From assembly GCA_023212695.1 (NCBI GenBank), contig JALCCG010000015.1, forward strand, positions 99,115 through 163,114: a stretch of DNA of 64,000 nucleotides, in the 5' to 3' direction. The notes under the pieces were generated by a model that worked only from the letters and a program-made list of their open reading frames with translations, ran no database searches and was not told where the DNA came from. The first letter of the stretch is position 1; each line of letters opens with the position of its first letter. The DNA comes from Sporisorium sorghi. Taxonomy: Eukaryota; Basidiomycota; Ustilaginomycetes; Ustilaginales; Ustilaginaceae. Below are positions 8,051 through 18,046 of this stretch, piece by piece. A program made the position numbers and the translations under genes.

Positions 8051-11000
8051 ATGTCGGCCTGGTCCTCTTCAACAGGCAAGGCGCAGCTCTCCTATGCTGA
8101 TCGTCTCCGCCAAGCTTCAAAATCTACCGCACCCGTCAAGCAGGACCCTCCCCCTTCCACTTCCTTCGCTACACGCCCTGTGCCCCAAGAGCCAGCCAGA
8201 ACGAGCCCTCCGTCCGCATCTTTGAGCGCTGCAGGCGCTCCATCGAGGAGACTCTCCAGTGCTTCGTCCGCCGGTGCTGCTGCTGCCACCATTTCAGGTG
8301 GCGCACCAAGACCGTCCGCGACTCCTTCGGACAACAGGAACTCGCCCGCTTCTTCCGAATCGAGTGCGGCCCCGCTCGCAAGCAGTGGCCCGCCCGTTAA
8401 TGTCTGGGAAGCACGTCGCAAGCAGCTCGCCGATCGCGAGGCTGAAAAAGAGCGAGAGCGTCAAGCTGCGCTAGCTCAACAGAAAAGGGCAGCACCAGCA
8501 GTCACCGCAACTTCGAGTGCTAACGTCACGCCAAACAAGCCCAAACAGGCACCTGCAACGCCTCGAAAGGGCAACGAACGTCATTCCAAGGGCTCAACAG
8601 CCTCGAATCAATCTGATCGCAAACCCACCAAGACGAACAATCAGACACCTACCCGTGCTTCGAACTCGGTGTCAATAGCGTCATCAACACCGACAACGAA
8701 AGCAGCACCGATAACGGACAAGGCCGCCGTGCCAACGACGGCCTCCAAAGCCAACCATGGCGCAACGCCGACCAAGTCAGCCAAGATCGACAATCAATCC
8801 GCTGAAGGAGCCGGCACTGTGGTCAGACCCGATGAAGCGTCTGCTGCAGCTCAATCGAAGCAGGCGTCGAGTGACTCTACCTCCAAATCCAAGGTCGACG
8901 ACAGTGTCTCGAACAACGACGCCGCAAAGGCCCCAGCAAAGCAGCACGACCAAGCAGCCAACGCCTCGACTTCCGCTCAAAGCGCAGCCGCCCAAGTGCC
9001 GCCCTCTTCGGCCCTGTCTGTGCAGACCGGATCTGCCCAGCCCTTCATCCACGATGACGTTCCGGGAAGCCCTGCCACTGTCGCATCCGCCATCGAGGAG
9101 GTCCTCAAGAATGGAGTCGCCAACGGTGGCCAGACCGAAGAAGACGATGCATGGCTCGCCAGAATCCATCTCCTGAATGGAGGTCAAAACATGCCCAAGT
9201 TCGGTGGTTTTGGTCCCAACGGCGTTTCAGGGCTAAGCGACGAGGCCGAGATGCAGGCCGCCAAAAAGGCAGAACGCGCTGTCGCCGCAGCCTGGGGAGC
9301 TGGAAAGAGTGTCTGGAACAAGTCGCAGCAAAGTCGGGCAGACGTTAGCAAGGATACTGCGTCTGCGTCATCACCAGGAGACGTTGCTAAGGATCCATCC
9401 CAAGCCACCAACGCAGACAGTAAAGACAGCGCCCCTGCGGTTCCTCCTGCCGCCGTCAACGGCACTTCTACAGGAAGCAAAGACGCCTCCGCTTCGGCTT
9501 CAAAAGAATCGCAGAAGGCGGCTGCAGTCTCCGGCGAAAAGCCTGAAGCTACCGTCGCCGACGCTTCAATTGGCAAGCAAAAGTCTCGAGCCCCATTGGA
9601 CCAACAAAAGCCCGGTAAAGGTGCTACCACTCAATCAAAGGCGAGCACAGCGAACGTGCCGCCGTTCGAGGACGTCAACAATTGGCCCAGCCCGCTTGAC
9701 GCTGGTAAGAAGCTCGCAGAAAAGCCGAGAGTCGCAGTCGGCTCCAGTGACCAAGACAAGTCAGACGCCGGCAAGGCCTCGCAATCAAAAACGCCAAAGA
9801 GTCTGTACGAAACGCTCGACGAGTTGCAGGTCCGAATCGCACCCGGCGCCAATCCTCAACAACCAGGAGGTGCTGCGGGCGCACGAAAAGGCAAACAGCA
9901 GTGGGTCTCGATTTTGCCAGAAATCACGCACACCTCGACACCGGCTGGTGGTGCCAAGATCAACCGACCCCAACTGGATGTTAAGGCGGGCAAGGGCGCG
10001 AATAAGCAACAGCAGCAGCGCAAGGACGCAAACAAGGGCGCGGGTCAGACGCATCAAGGTGCTCAAGGTGGCACGAAGGATGGCGGCAACAAGCCGAAAG
10101 CTGCTCGAGCGGAGGACAAAGCGCAGGCAAAGGAGGGTGCAGTCGATGCTTCCAGCGGCAACAAGGCTTCTGATCCGCGGGGTAAAGAGGATGCGCGTGG
10201 TTTGCAAGCGACACAGGGTGACAAGGCTGGTGGTGCTGCCGCCAACAAGTCGAATGCGAGATCGACGGACGCGCACAGTACTCCAGCCAAGCCATTCACG
10301 CCAAACTCGCAGAATCAGCCACAGGATGCCGAGCAAACCCAGACCAAGAGCGCTGAGTCTGCATCTGCCAGCACCGAGAAACAGGCGGGCTCAGCACCTT
10401 CGTCCACTCCATCCGCACGCGGCGAACTGCCAGCTAAGCAGCCACAGCACACACAGCAAGCACGCACCAACCTCCGTCCCAACCTCAACGGCGTCCCACC
10501 GCATCCTAACGGCGTAAGAGCACCCAAGAGCGGCGCCTCTTCGGGAACGGGCACGCCGGTTACGAACAGAAGCTCTCCTCGAGGCTCAGTCGCATCGTCG
10601 CCCAAGGTGCACGCTCTGCCGCGTGCTGCGGCGCAGCTGTCGCACGATTCCATCTCCACCCCATACGCTGCTGTCCAGCCGCCTCCGCTGTTCTACGGCC
10701 CATCCGGCGCCGCCACGCCGATGCTCGCGCCGGGCCCGCCAACCAACCATGCAGCTCCCTGGCTGCCGTACAACCCGTACGCGCGACCCGCCCCCGCCGC
10801 TACCGCATACATGTTCGACGCCACCGCACAGACCGGCGCCCCGCTGCCCGCCGGCGTGCTCGGCCAGCTGCTCGGCCAGATCGAGTTCTACTTTTCGCAG
10901 CACAACCTGCAAGGCGACTTCTTTTTGCGCCAGAAAATGGATGCGCAGGGCTGGGTGGACATTGCGGTCGTCGCGGGGTTCAAGCGCGTGCAGGCGATCA

Positions 11001-11278
11001 CGGCGGATTTGGGGATGGTCAAGGATGCGCTGTTGCACAGTGCGGTGTTGGATGTGGATGAGCTGGGGATGAGGGTTAGGAGGCGGTGGGGGTGGGAGCT
11101 GTATACGCTTGCGCCTGCGGCGAGTTCGCCAGCGCCGGAGGTGGCAGAGAAAGCGGCGGAGGGAGCGACGGAGAAGCAGAAGGAGGTCGAAAAGCCCACA
11201 CCGGGCGGTGGCGAGGAAGACGAAGAGGCGCTGGGCGTCGTCGCGGCCTCTGGATTCGGAGGCGCGCTCGAAGCGTGA
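8051..11278 (+). CDS. La-motif RNA-binding protein (LARP1/Sro9/Slf1-like)
   Basis: A 1,075-residue cytoplasmic-type RNA-binding protein. Most of it (1-920) is disordered and rich in Ala, Ser, Lys, Gln and Thr. Short ordered motifs resemble fungal LARPs: SYADRLRQASKS near the N-terminus, NVWEARRKQL followed by a charged helix (about 117-145), a VNNWPSPLDA motif (about 540) and KGKQQWVSILPEI (about 616). The La motif is near the C-terminus (about 933-1015), with LGQIEFYFSQHNLQGDFFLR and GWVDIAVVAGFKRVQAIT. No RRM follows it, so the protein belongs to the LARP1/Sro9 side rather than genuine La. Yeast relatives bind mRNA and influence translation and stability; that role is inferred here. The start at 8051 is in strong context (GTCACCATGTCG). 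Confidence 0.88.
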   Translation: MSAWSSSTGKAQLSYADRLRQASKSTAPVKQDPPPSTSFATRPVPQEPARTSPPSASLSAAGAPSRRLSSASSAGAAAATISGGAPRPSATPSDNRNSPASSESSAAPLASSGPPVNVWEARRKQLADREAEKERERQAALAQQKRAAPAVTATSSANVTPNKPKQAPATPRKGNERHSKGSTASNQSDRKPTKTNNQTPTRASNSVSIASSTPTTKAAPITDKAAVPTTASKANHGATPTKSAKIDNQSAEGAGTVVRPDEASAAAQSKQASSDSTSKSKVDDSVSNNDAAKAPAKQHDQAANASTSAQSAAAQVPPSSALSVQTGSAQPFIHDDVPGSPATVASAIEEVLKNGVANGGQTEEDDAWLARIHLLNGGQNMPKFGGFGPNGVSGLSDEAEMQAAKKAERAVAAAWGAGKSVWNKSQQSRADVSKDTASASSPGDVAKDPSQATNADSKDSAPAVPPAAVNGTSTGSKDASASASKESQKAAAVSGEKPEATVADASIGKQKSRAPLDQQKPGKGATTQSKASTANVPPFEDVNNWPSPLDAGKKLAEKPRVAVGSSDQDKSDAGKASQSKTPKSLYETLDELQVRIAPGANPQQPGGAAGARKGKQQWVSILPEITHTSTPAGGAKINRPQLDVKAGKGANKQQQQRKDANKGAGQTHQGAQGGTKDGGNKPKAARAEDKAQAKEGAVDASSGNKASDPRGKEDARGLQATQGDKAGGAAANKSNARSTDAHSTPAKPFTPNSQNQPQDAEQTQTKSAESASASTEKQAGSAPSSTPSARGELPAKQPQHTQQARTNLRPNLNGVPPHPNGVRAPKSGASSGTGTPVTNRSSPRGSVASSPKVHALPRAAAQLSHDSISTPYAAVQPPPLFYGPSGAATPMLAPGPPTNHAAPWLPYNPYARPAPAATAYMFDATAQTGAPLPAGVLGQLLGQIEFYFSQHNLQGDFFLRQKMDAQGWVDIAVVAGFKRVQAITADLGMVKDALLHSAVLDVDELGMRVRRRWGWELYTLAPAASSPAPEVAEKAAEGATEKQKEVEKPTPGGGEEDEEALGVVAASGFGGALEA

Positions 11279-11695
11279 TCCCCCGATTGAGCATTCGCAT
11301 ACCCTCCGTGCTGCAGCACACACATGGGGTCACCGTTCGTCCCACGTCATGTAGCATTCACTTTCACTCAAACACACAAAAGTACTGCATGCATCCCCAT
11401 CCCAAGCACATCAGCCACATGACCTTGAGAACAGCATGTTTTGATTTCTCGCATTGGCATGCGTGGGAGAATTCGGCGTGCGAACATCGAGCCGTGTGCT
11501 GTGCAGCAGCTCGATTCTATCCGGGGCTCTGGATGGCCTCCGCCACCGCCAAAGACTCATACGCTCGGCGTCAACAAGCACAGACATGGCCGCACCGCAA
11601 AACAGGCAACACGATGTTGACATGTTCAAAAAACACGACCTTCTTTCGCTGCAAACACTTGTACACGATACACCACCCTTCTAACCTTGCTTGCC
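11279..11695. terminator. Convergent 3' intergenic region, LARP / SH3-RA
   Basis: A 417-base region between two convergent stop codons, expected to hold both 3' UTRs. No ORF with coding character and no repeat was seen. Confidence 0.35.
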
Positions 11696-14600
11696 TCAAA
11701 AAATCCGTATCACATCCGCAAGCAAGCTGTCCAAGCTATCGTCGATATCGCCCAGCTGAGTACTGATGCCGTGGTACGCCTCCCTGACCTTCTTGTCCTC
11801 GACGAACGGCATGGCGGGCGCGAACAGTCCGCCCGGTTCGGGTTTTAGCACGTCGCGCTCGTCCTCGAGCATGAGCGAGAGCTTCGATGCTGCGTTCGAG
11901 AGTTTGCTGCCTGGTCGGGAGCCTGTACCACCGCCGCCACCGCTGCCGACGCTGCCCATGAGCGCAGAGCTGTTGAGCACGGGCGACGCCGCCGACGAGA
12001 TGGAGCTCATGCTCGCGTGGCTCAGCAGCTTCTTGCGTGGGTCCCGGCGTGCGGCCGCTTCTACGATTGTGTACAGATGCGAGAGTGACGCATCGTCCGC
12101 GCCGAAAGACAGAGCTGCTACGGACGGATAGGCTGATGGCGTGATCGAGCGCGAGCCGCTCGCGGCGCCTCTGTCAGCAGCTCCACCTCCACCTACGCCC
12201 AGCGCACTCGCCGAACGCATCTCGGTCGGCTGGCGCCCGGCAACAAACGTCGAAAGGGGCGTCAGCATCGTGGCCGTGGTGTTGGTGGCATGCGTGGCGG
12301 CAGAGCTCGTGCCAACCGTGAGGGGGCTCGACGTGTCGCGCGAGTTGGAGAACTCGGATCCGACCGACAGCTGCTTCTTGTGCGCTGCTGCTGTTGCTGT
12401 TGTTGCTGCGCCAGCTGCTGCTCCTGCTCCCGCTGCGACAGCTGCTGCCCTGCCATTCCTCTGAGCATCTGCTGAAGCAGTGGATTGCGTGCCATCCGCA
12501 CTGAGCGCCCTTGTCGGAGCAGCGGAACCTTCCTTTGCCGACGACAAGGTCGGCGTCTGCACTCGATCCAGGACAGCATTGATCCTCTCCTCGACATTCG
12601 TCGTCGACTGTGTGCTCCCACGCAGAAGTGTATCCAGCAAGTCCCCATTCGCCGCCGTCGCCCCTCCTCTGCCAGCAGCCTCAGCCCCACCCCTACTCGA
12701 CTGCTTTCCAAAGGCAAGCGGAGCTACCCCGCCATTCAGCTGAGAAGTCGGGGAGGGACGCACTTCAAAATTGACCTCGTCCAGACCAAGTGGGCTTTCG
12801 CCACCAGGCGAGCTTCGAGCAGAGGCGTATTCATCGGTGGTATGGTCGCTCTGCATGCTCTTCTTGATGCCGAAGGCGGGTCGTGCATCGATCGGTCGAA
12901 GGCCCGCATCGGCTGAGGAGCTCAACTGCGTGTCTTGCGAAGACTGCATCTGATCCTGCATCACCTCTTCGATGATGGAGCTGATGTCGCGTTCCTGGCC
13001 ATCTGCGGGCACGTACGAGTAGCGGAACTTGTTCGATGCGCCCGACTTTGTAGACCGAATGCGCGCCTGGTTGGACAACATGACATCGACGCCTTGTTGC
13101 GTGTTGCGCTGAGCTCCCAGCACGGCAGCGTTGCGTTCTGCCGCCGCCGCTCGCTGGGCTGCAATGATTTCTTGCGGCGTTCTACCTGCGTTCGGCTTGG
13201 CCTGACCGTCCTGCAACAGATCCCTCGATCCGCCCAGACGAGGGCTACCCAGCTGAGACTGCAATTGCCGCGTCTCGTGCACGGCAGCCAGCTTGTTGTC
13301 CGTTGGGCTGTGCGCTCGAGCGCCGACCGCGCCGGGCATGTGTTGTCGTGCCTTGGGTCCTGAGTGAGCGTGCGTGATCTGACGCAGCACAAACACTGGA
13401 TCGTGCACTCCGACGTCGTCCGACGCGCCGAGCAGGGCGGCAGCATCGATGCTGCGACGCTTTCCGTCAGACGATCTGCGGTTGCCGATTCCGAGCTTGA
13501 ATGCGGGTGGCGATGGGTAAGCGTCCAGGACCTTGCTCGTTGGTGCCAAGGCACGTTCGCCGTCGGCCGCCTGCACAGCCAGACCGTACTTGACGTGCAA
13601 CCTGCTCTTGCGCCTCGACGGTCGATCCTCAACATCATCACCACCTTCGACGACACCTTCTGCAATCCCAAAACGATCCAGGCCCTCCTCGACCACTTCG
13701 GCTACGGTGGTGTTACGCGGGAAGGTAAGGATCTTTTCGCGGAATCGCGGCTGCGAAGGGGTCTCTGCCGCAGCATCTGGGCGTTGCGACAGTCGCTCAC
13801 GCAAGGTGGCGGCGGGAATGAGCGCATTCGTCTGAGGATCAAAGACAACCCCTTCTGGAAGGTCCGAAGAATATATGATCAGCCGCAGGGCAAAGCGAGC
13901 CGTTGGACTCTGCACGGTCTCGCTAGTCTCGCCCGTGAGGAGCGAAGAGTGGCTGCTGCGAGCCGCATCGTCGCCATTGAGGCTGAAGGAAGTCACGTTG
14001 CTGTTGTCCTGGGACACGGAAAGATCGGACACGTTGCCGGATCGACCCGACTCATCAGCTCCGTTGAGATCGACATAGCCCTGCAGACGGTCGCGCCTGC
14101 TGATGTAGAACTTGACTGCGTGGTCATCGCTAAAGTCGTTCCCGAGTCGAGCGATGGCGGGATGCGTGCTGAGGTTCGACGAGATGGACGAGATGGAGCC
14201 GACACTGGACCTCTTGACGCTGGGCACAGTCACTTGCCCCTGCTGCAAGATGTCGGTGAGCGTGTTGAAGAGTTCGAGTGGATGCTCATCTGCATCCAGC
14301 GGTCGCTCGTCGCCTTCCAAGCGCTTGATGGTCAAAACATACTTGTCCATGTCGTGCAGATTGACTCCGAAGCGCTGCAGTGCTTGGCGCTGCAGATCGG
14401 CCGAGCGCGTGCTATCGTTGAGCAGCACCGTCTTGAACGTCGAGTCCGAATCGACACCTTCGCCGGCAAACACACGAAGCACACTGAGCATGGGTGTCGA
14501 GCCGGAAGGCCCAATCAAGGAACCGGGCCGTTGATGCGAGCGCTTCTTGTCGGTGATGCCATTCGGGCTCGCAATGCTGGCCGAATCGTAGCTGCTGTTC

Positions 14601-16786
14601 TGCGGAGACAGGAACTGTCTCTGGTACGCCTCCTGTGTGGCTCGGTCACGCTCCTGGACGGCGCGGCCCATGCCGATGCTCTGACCAGGCTGCAGACCAG
14701 CGTTGGCAGCCTGCACGGCAGGATTGACGGCGACAGCACCAGCAGCAGGGCTGCTGCGCCCTCGTGCATGGAAGCTGTCCTCAGAGCTGATGCCCACCAT
14801 GCTGTCTCGGTCGTCAAAGTTGCCGCTCTTTCGATCCTTCTTGTCCTTCCTCGAGAAGAGGCTGAAGACACCAGAGCGCTTCTTGCCTGCCTTTTCCTCG
14901 CTCGTGTCGTAGCTGTCGTTGCCCTTGCTGGTTCGATTGCTCTTTCGCTTTTCCTTGTCGGACGACGAGGATGCATCGCCGGCAATGATGGTGGAGTTGG
15001 CGCTGGCGTCCGAGTTGGCGCGCTCTCGCTGAATCTGCGAGGGAAGGAAGCCGCCACTGCTGCTGGAAGTGCTGTTCCTGCTCATTGCGATCGACGTGGG
15101 ACAGCCATTGGCGTCGTAGGCGACGGATCCGCTCGAGTTGATGCTGGAAACGGAACGCTCCGCTGAGGTGGTGCGCATGTGCTCACCAGGGACGCGACCA
15201 GATCCTAGTTGACCGTAGCTGGGGCCAGCGACAGAGAGCTGCTGCGAGGATGTCGAGGATCGGCCGTTGGCGTACATGTGTGCATCGCCGTTGTTCTGGT
15301 GGACAGGCGCATACTGCTGCTGTTGCGATGCTTGGTGCTGGTAGCGAGGTTGCTCCTTCGCTTGAGCGCCATTGACCCATTGACCATGGTCTGCAGATCC
15401 TTGCGATGGACCAGCAGGTCCTCGCGCGTACTGTTGTACGTAAGCATGCGAAGCAATCTGTTGTTGAGCTTCGGCGGCTTGTTGCTGGATGCTTCTCCCC
15501 TGCTGGTGATCCTGACGCAGGGCATCTCGTTGTTGCTGCTGGATGCGCTCGGCCTCCTGTCCATCCCACTCCATGCCATCATCAGGCTCCATCTTGTTGA
15601 AGCCGATGTTGTTGTGGTGGTGAGCTTGGCCGTCCTGGTCATCGTGATGGTTGTCCTGGCCGTCATCCTCCTCCTCCTCCTCTTCATCATACTCTGCATC
15701 TGGATCCTCCTCGTACTCGAGATCGTGCTCTTCCCCGCCTTCATCGTAGTCGGAGTACTCGTCGCCGCTGTGCTCGAGATACGTTGAGGGGCCAAAGACG
15801 ACGCCTCGCTTGCTGCGGATCTGCTCCTTTGTGAGAGGTGCTGGAGCACCTTGTGCACGCCGGGAAAGGGCAGAGAGTTTACCGGAGTGGAGCGAGACGC
15901 CAGCGGTGCCGGTAGCATGTCTGGCTTTGACGAGATGGCTGGTGAAGATCTTTTCGGGCACCTGGATGTGATCGTCGTCGGTGGCCGAGGTGAGGTCGAC
16001 GTTCCTGTGCTTGTTGAGGCGGGCGAGACGTTCGAAGGGGGTCTCGATGTTCTCTGCAGGGATGTAGCCCACCTCTTGGGTGCGAAGTACGCGGACGAGC
16101 CACCAATAGCTGTTGCTATCGTCGAGCAAGGTGAGGCTGTTTCCCTTGTGAACGGTAGCCTGCCCTTCGACTGTGGCGACAAAGTTGTGCAGAGCATATA
16201 CGAGATCAAAGTCGATGTTCTCGTCTGGGATGGAGGGACTCGAGCTGAGGTCGGACTCGTCGTCTTCGATCTCTTCCTCCTCCTCTTCGTCCTCGTAGAT
16301 CATCTCGTCGTGGATACCGTCGGCCATCTGCTGATGATGATACTGGCCGTTGGGAGCGTACTCGTCATGGCCATACACATCATAGTCGGAGGAATTGGAT
16401 ATCCTGTTGGCGTCACGCTGCTGCTGGTACTGTGCGTTTGCGGGATGGGCATCGTCGCGGGTGGCTTTGGCACCTGCACTCGAGCTGCCGGCCCTCAATC
16501 GACTGGTTGCTGCTGCGTAGACATCCTGAGCATCTTCATCACTGCTGAAGCCGCCGTTGTCAGGCTGCTGTTCAAAGTCGTCGTGAGCATGGGCGCGGTC
16601 GTGGTCGGCGTTGTGACTGGACTGGGGCCCGAAGGTGGATGCGTGGATTTGGTTCTGAATCTTGTTGCTTACGGCATTCTGGTGAGCGCGTGGCGTGGTG
16701 CTGGTGCCGGAACCGCCGATACCAGCAAGGCCGCCGGAGGAGCCCAGGTTGACGTCGAGCGTCAAGGTTGGTTTGACCTGAGTCAT
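11696..16786 (-). CDS. SH3 + Ras-association domain polarity protein (Tea4/Bud14/TeaC-like)
   Basis: A 1,696-residue, largely disordered protein. The SH3 domain (about 190-250) includes YALHNFVATVEGQATVHKG and SNSYWWLVRVL, followed directly by ERLARLNKHRNVDL. This extended signature is specific to the Tea4/Bud14 family, which brings protein phosphatase 1 and formin regulation to growth sites. RGVVF (about 328) fits the RVxF PP1-docking consensus. Acidic runs (345-390) and Gln-rich regions follow. KRSGVFSLFSRKDKKDRK is a short conserved basic block. A Ras-association-like domain (about 762-850) starts at PMLSVLRVFAGEGVD. The frame is open to a GTG at 16879, but the first ATG is 16786 (TCGACCATGACT). 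A role in polarised or filamentous growth is inferred from the family. Confidence 0.85.
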   Translation of the reverse strand: MTQVKPTLTLDVNLGSSGGLAGIGGSGTSTTPRAHQNAVSNKIQNQIHASTFGPQSSHNADHDRAHAHDDFEQQPDNGGFSSDEDAQDVYAAATSRLRAGSSSAGAKATRDDAHPANAQYQQQRDANRISNSSDYDVYGHDEYAPNGQYHHQQMADGIHDEMIYEDEEEEEEIEDDESDLSSSPSIPDENIDFDLVYALHNFVATVEGQATVHKGNSLTLLDDSNSYWWLVRVLRTQEVGYIPAENIETPFERLARLNKHRNVDLTSATDDDHIQVPEKIFTSHLVKARHATGTAGVSLHSGKLSALSRRAQGAPAPLTKEQIRSKRGVVFGPSTYLEHSGDEYSDYDEGGEEHDLEYEEDPDAEYDEEEEEEDDGQDNHHDDQDGQAHHHNNIGFNKMEPDDGMEWDGQEAERIQQQQRDALRQDHQQGRSIQQQAAEAQQQIASHAYVQQYARGPAGPSQGSADHGQWVNGAQAKEQPRYQHQASQQQQYAPVHQNNGDAHMYANGRSSTSSQQLSVAGPSYGQLGSGRVPGEHMRTTSAERSVSSINSSGSVAYDANGCPTSIAMSRNSTSSSSGGFLPSQIQRERANSDASANSTIIAGDASSSSDKEKRKSNRTSKGNDSYDTSEEKAGKKRSGVFSLFSRKDKKDRKSGNFDDRDSMVGISSEDSFHARGRSSPAAGAVAVNPAVQAANAGLQPGQSIGMGRAVQERDRATQEAYQRQFLSPQNSSYDSASIASPNGITDKKRSHQRPGSLIGPSGSTPMLSVLRVFAGEGVDSDSTFKTVLLNDSTRSADLQRQALQRFGVNLHDMDKYVLTIKRLEGDERPLDADEHPLELFNTLTDILQQGQVTVPSVKRSSVGSISSISSNLSTHPAIARLGNDFSDDHAVKFYISRRDRLQGYVDLNGADESGRSGNVSDLSVSQDNSNVTSFSLNGDDAARSSHSSLLTGETSETVQSPTARFALRLIIYSSDLPEGVVFDPQTNALIPAATLRERLSQRPDAAAETPSQPRFREKILTFPRNTTVAEVVEEGLDRFGIAEGVVEGGDDVEDRPSRRKSRLHVKYGLAVQAADGERALAPTSKVLDAYPSPPAFKLGIGNRRSSDGKRRSIDAAALLGASDDVGVHDPVFVLRQITHAHSGPKARQHMPGAVGARAHSPTDNKLAAVHETRQLQSQLGSPRLGGSRDLLQDGQAKPNAGRTPQEIIAAQRAAAAERNAAVLGAQRNTQQGVDVMLSNQARIRSTKSGASNKFRYSYVPADGQERDISSIIEEVMQDQMQSSQDTQLSSSADAGLRPIDARPAFGIKKSMQSDHTTDEYASARSSPGGESPLGLDEVNFEVRPSPTSQLNGGVAPLAFGKQSSRGGAEAAGRGGATAANGDLLDTLLRGSTQSTTNVEERINAVLDRVQTPTLSSAKEGSAAPTRALSADGTQSTASADAQRNGRAAAVAAGAGAAAGAATTATAAAHKKQLSVGSEFSNSRDTSSPLTVGTSSAATHATNTTATMLTPLSTFVAGRQPTEMRSASALGVGGGGAADRGAASGSRSITPSAYPSVAALSFGADDASLSHLYTIVEAAARRDPRKKLLSHASMSSISSAASPVLNSSALMGSVGSGGGGGTGSRPGSKLSNAASKLSLMLEDERDVLKPEPGGLFAPAMPFVEDKKVREAYHGISTQLGDIDDSLDSLLADVIRIF

Positions 16787-18046
16787 GGTCGAAGAGGTAT
16801 CGAGCTGGCGCACCAGGCTTAGCGGATGGATTGGCGTCGATGCTGGAAGGCAAGATTGATCTTCTGCTCCTAATGACACGGCTAGGCGTGAGAAAGCCCA
16901 CGGAACCCTTCCGACAAAACTAGGCTACGCGGGAAGAGTGCGGCATGAGCAGCTTTTTGGGATATCGATATCGTGAGTGCCGCCGAGGAAGCCGCCTGGT
17001 CGTTGCTGATTCGAAGACGGCGGATGAATGCCGAAACCTAGAACGGCTAGAGATCGACGACGACAGCTGTCAAGTGCGGATTCGGCACAATGCCGACACT
17101 CGACGCTCTTCGGAAAGGCCGAATGAGGTCGATGGTTGGAAGAAAGAAGCCCTTGCTGAGCTTGTCGAGGCTCCTTGTTGTGATGGAAATGAGATGAGCT
17201 CTCGGCTGGATGGTTTCGAAGAAGGAGCCAGAAGCAAGAGGATCGAGGAGAGAGCAAGAAGCAGCCAAAAGCAAGGAGAGGCCGTGGGCGTCGGTCGGTC
17301 GGTCGAGCAGGCAGTCTGGCTGGCGTGTGTTGCTGCAGGCGAGGCAAAAACAGCAAGCAGGAGAGAAGCGCGAAGATTGGCGTTCAGCGAGGCGTGACAG
17401 GACTTGCAGTGCAGCTTTGCGCGCGTTGTGAGAGCACAGCGTTGAAACAGACAGGACAGGGCAGCCAGCGAGCGAGCTAAAAAAAATCGCTCGACAGCAG
17501 GCTTGACAGGCAGACACAGACAAGCCGCAGACGCACAGAGAAGTTGAGAAGGCTGGAAAAGTGCCCCAACTCCGAAAGTCACAATGTCTATCGAGGGCAG
17601 CGAGGCCGAAAAGCAGCCTTTTTTTCAAAATTGTCCCGCTCTCTCGACTAACAACCCCCTTTTTTTTTTGGCTTGCTCGGTCCTTCCCGATACGCTTTAC
17701 TGGTTAACTTAGCTCAAGTTCACGCGATCTGAGAATGAAAGGGCTGCGACACCGTGAGCAAAAAAAGAAGAGAGAAAAACAGGCACCACGCAGAACAATT
17801 GCGACGCGCTGCTTCTCTGCGCGTTTACCTGCCCAAATTCAAGCTCAGCGCTCTCTCGGCCAACGCATGCATTGGACAGCAGAGATCGGGAGGGAGCGCT
17901 CTTGAATGCTAATATCGGTGATCAATTTTTCGGCCTCTGTGCTTCTCTTCTTCTCGTTCACAAGGGTCCACTTCGTCAAGCGCACTTACCAATACCAACA
18001 CCATCGACGATCACCATACGAAGGGACCACATCTCAAGGCTCCAGC
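16787..18046. promoter_or_regulatory. Divergent intergenic region, SH3-RA / DBR1
   Basis: About 1.26 kb between divergent starts. No recognisable protein is encoded. A T-run lies near 17660. Near the DBR1 start there is a 12-codon upstream ORF (17867-17905) followed at once by an ATG (17906) in frame with DBR1. Confidence 0.4.
17867..17905 (+). other. Upstream ORF before DBR1, abutting an in-frame upstream ATG
   Basis: ATG 17867 encodes MHWTAEIGRERS and stops with TGA at 17903-17905. The next base begins an ATG (17906) in frame with DBR1. Whether it is transcribed is not shown by the sequence. Confidence 0.3.
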
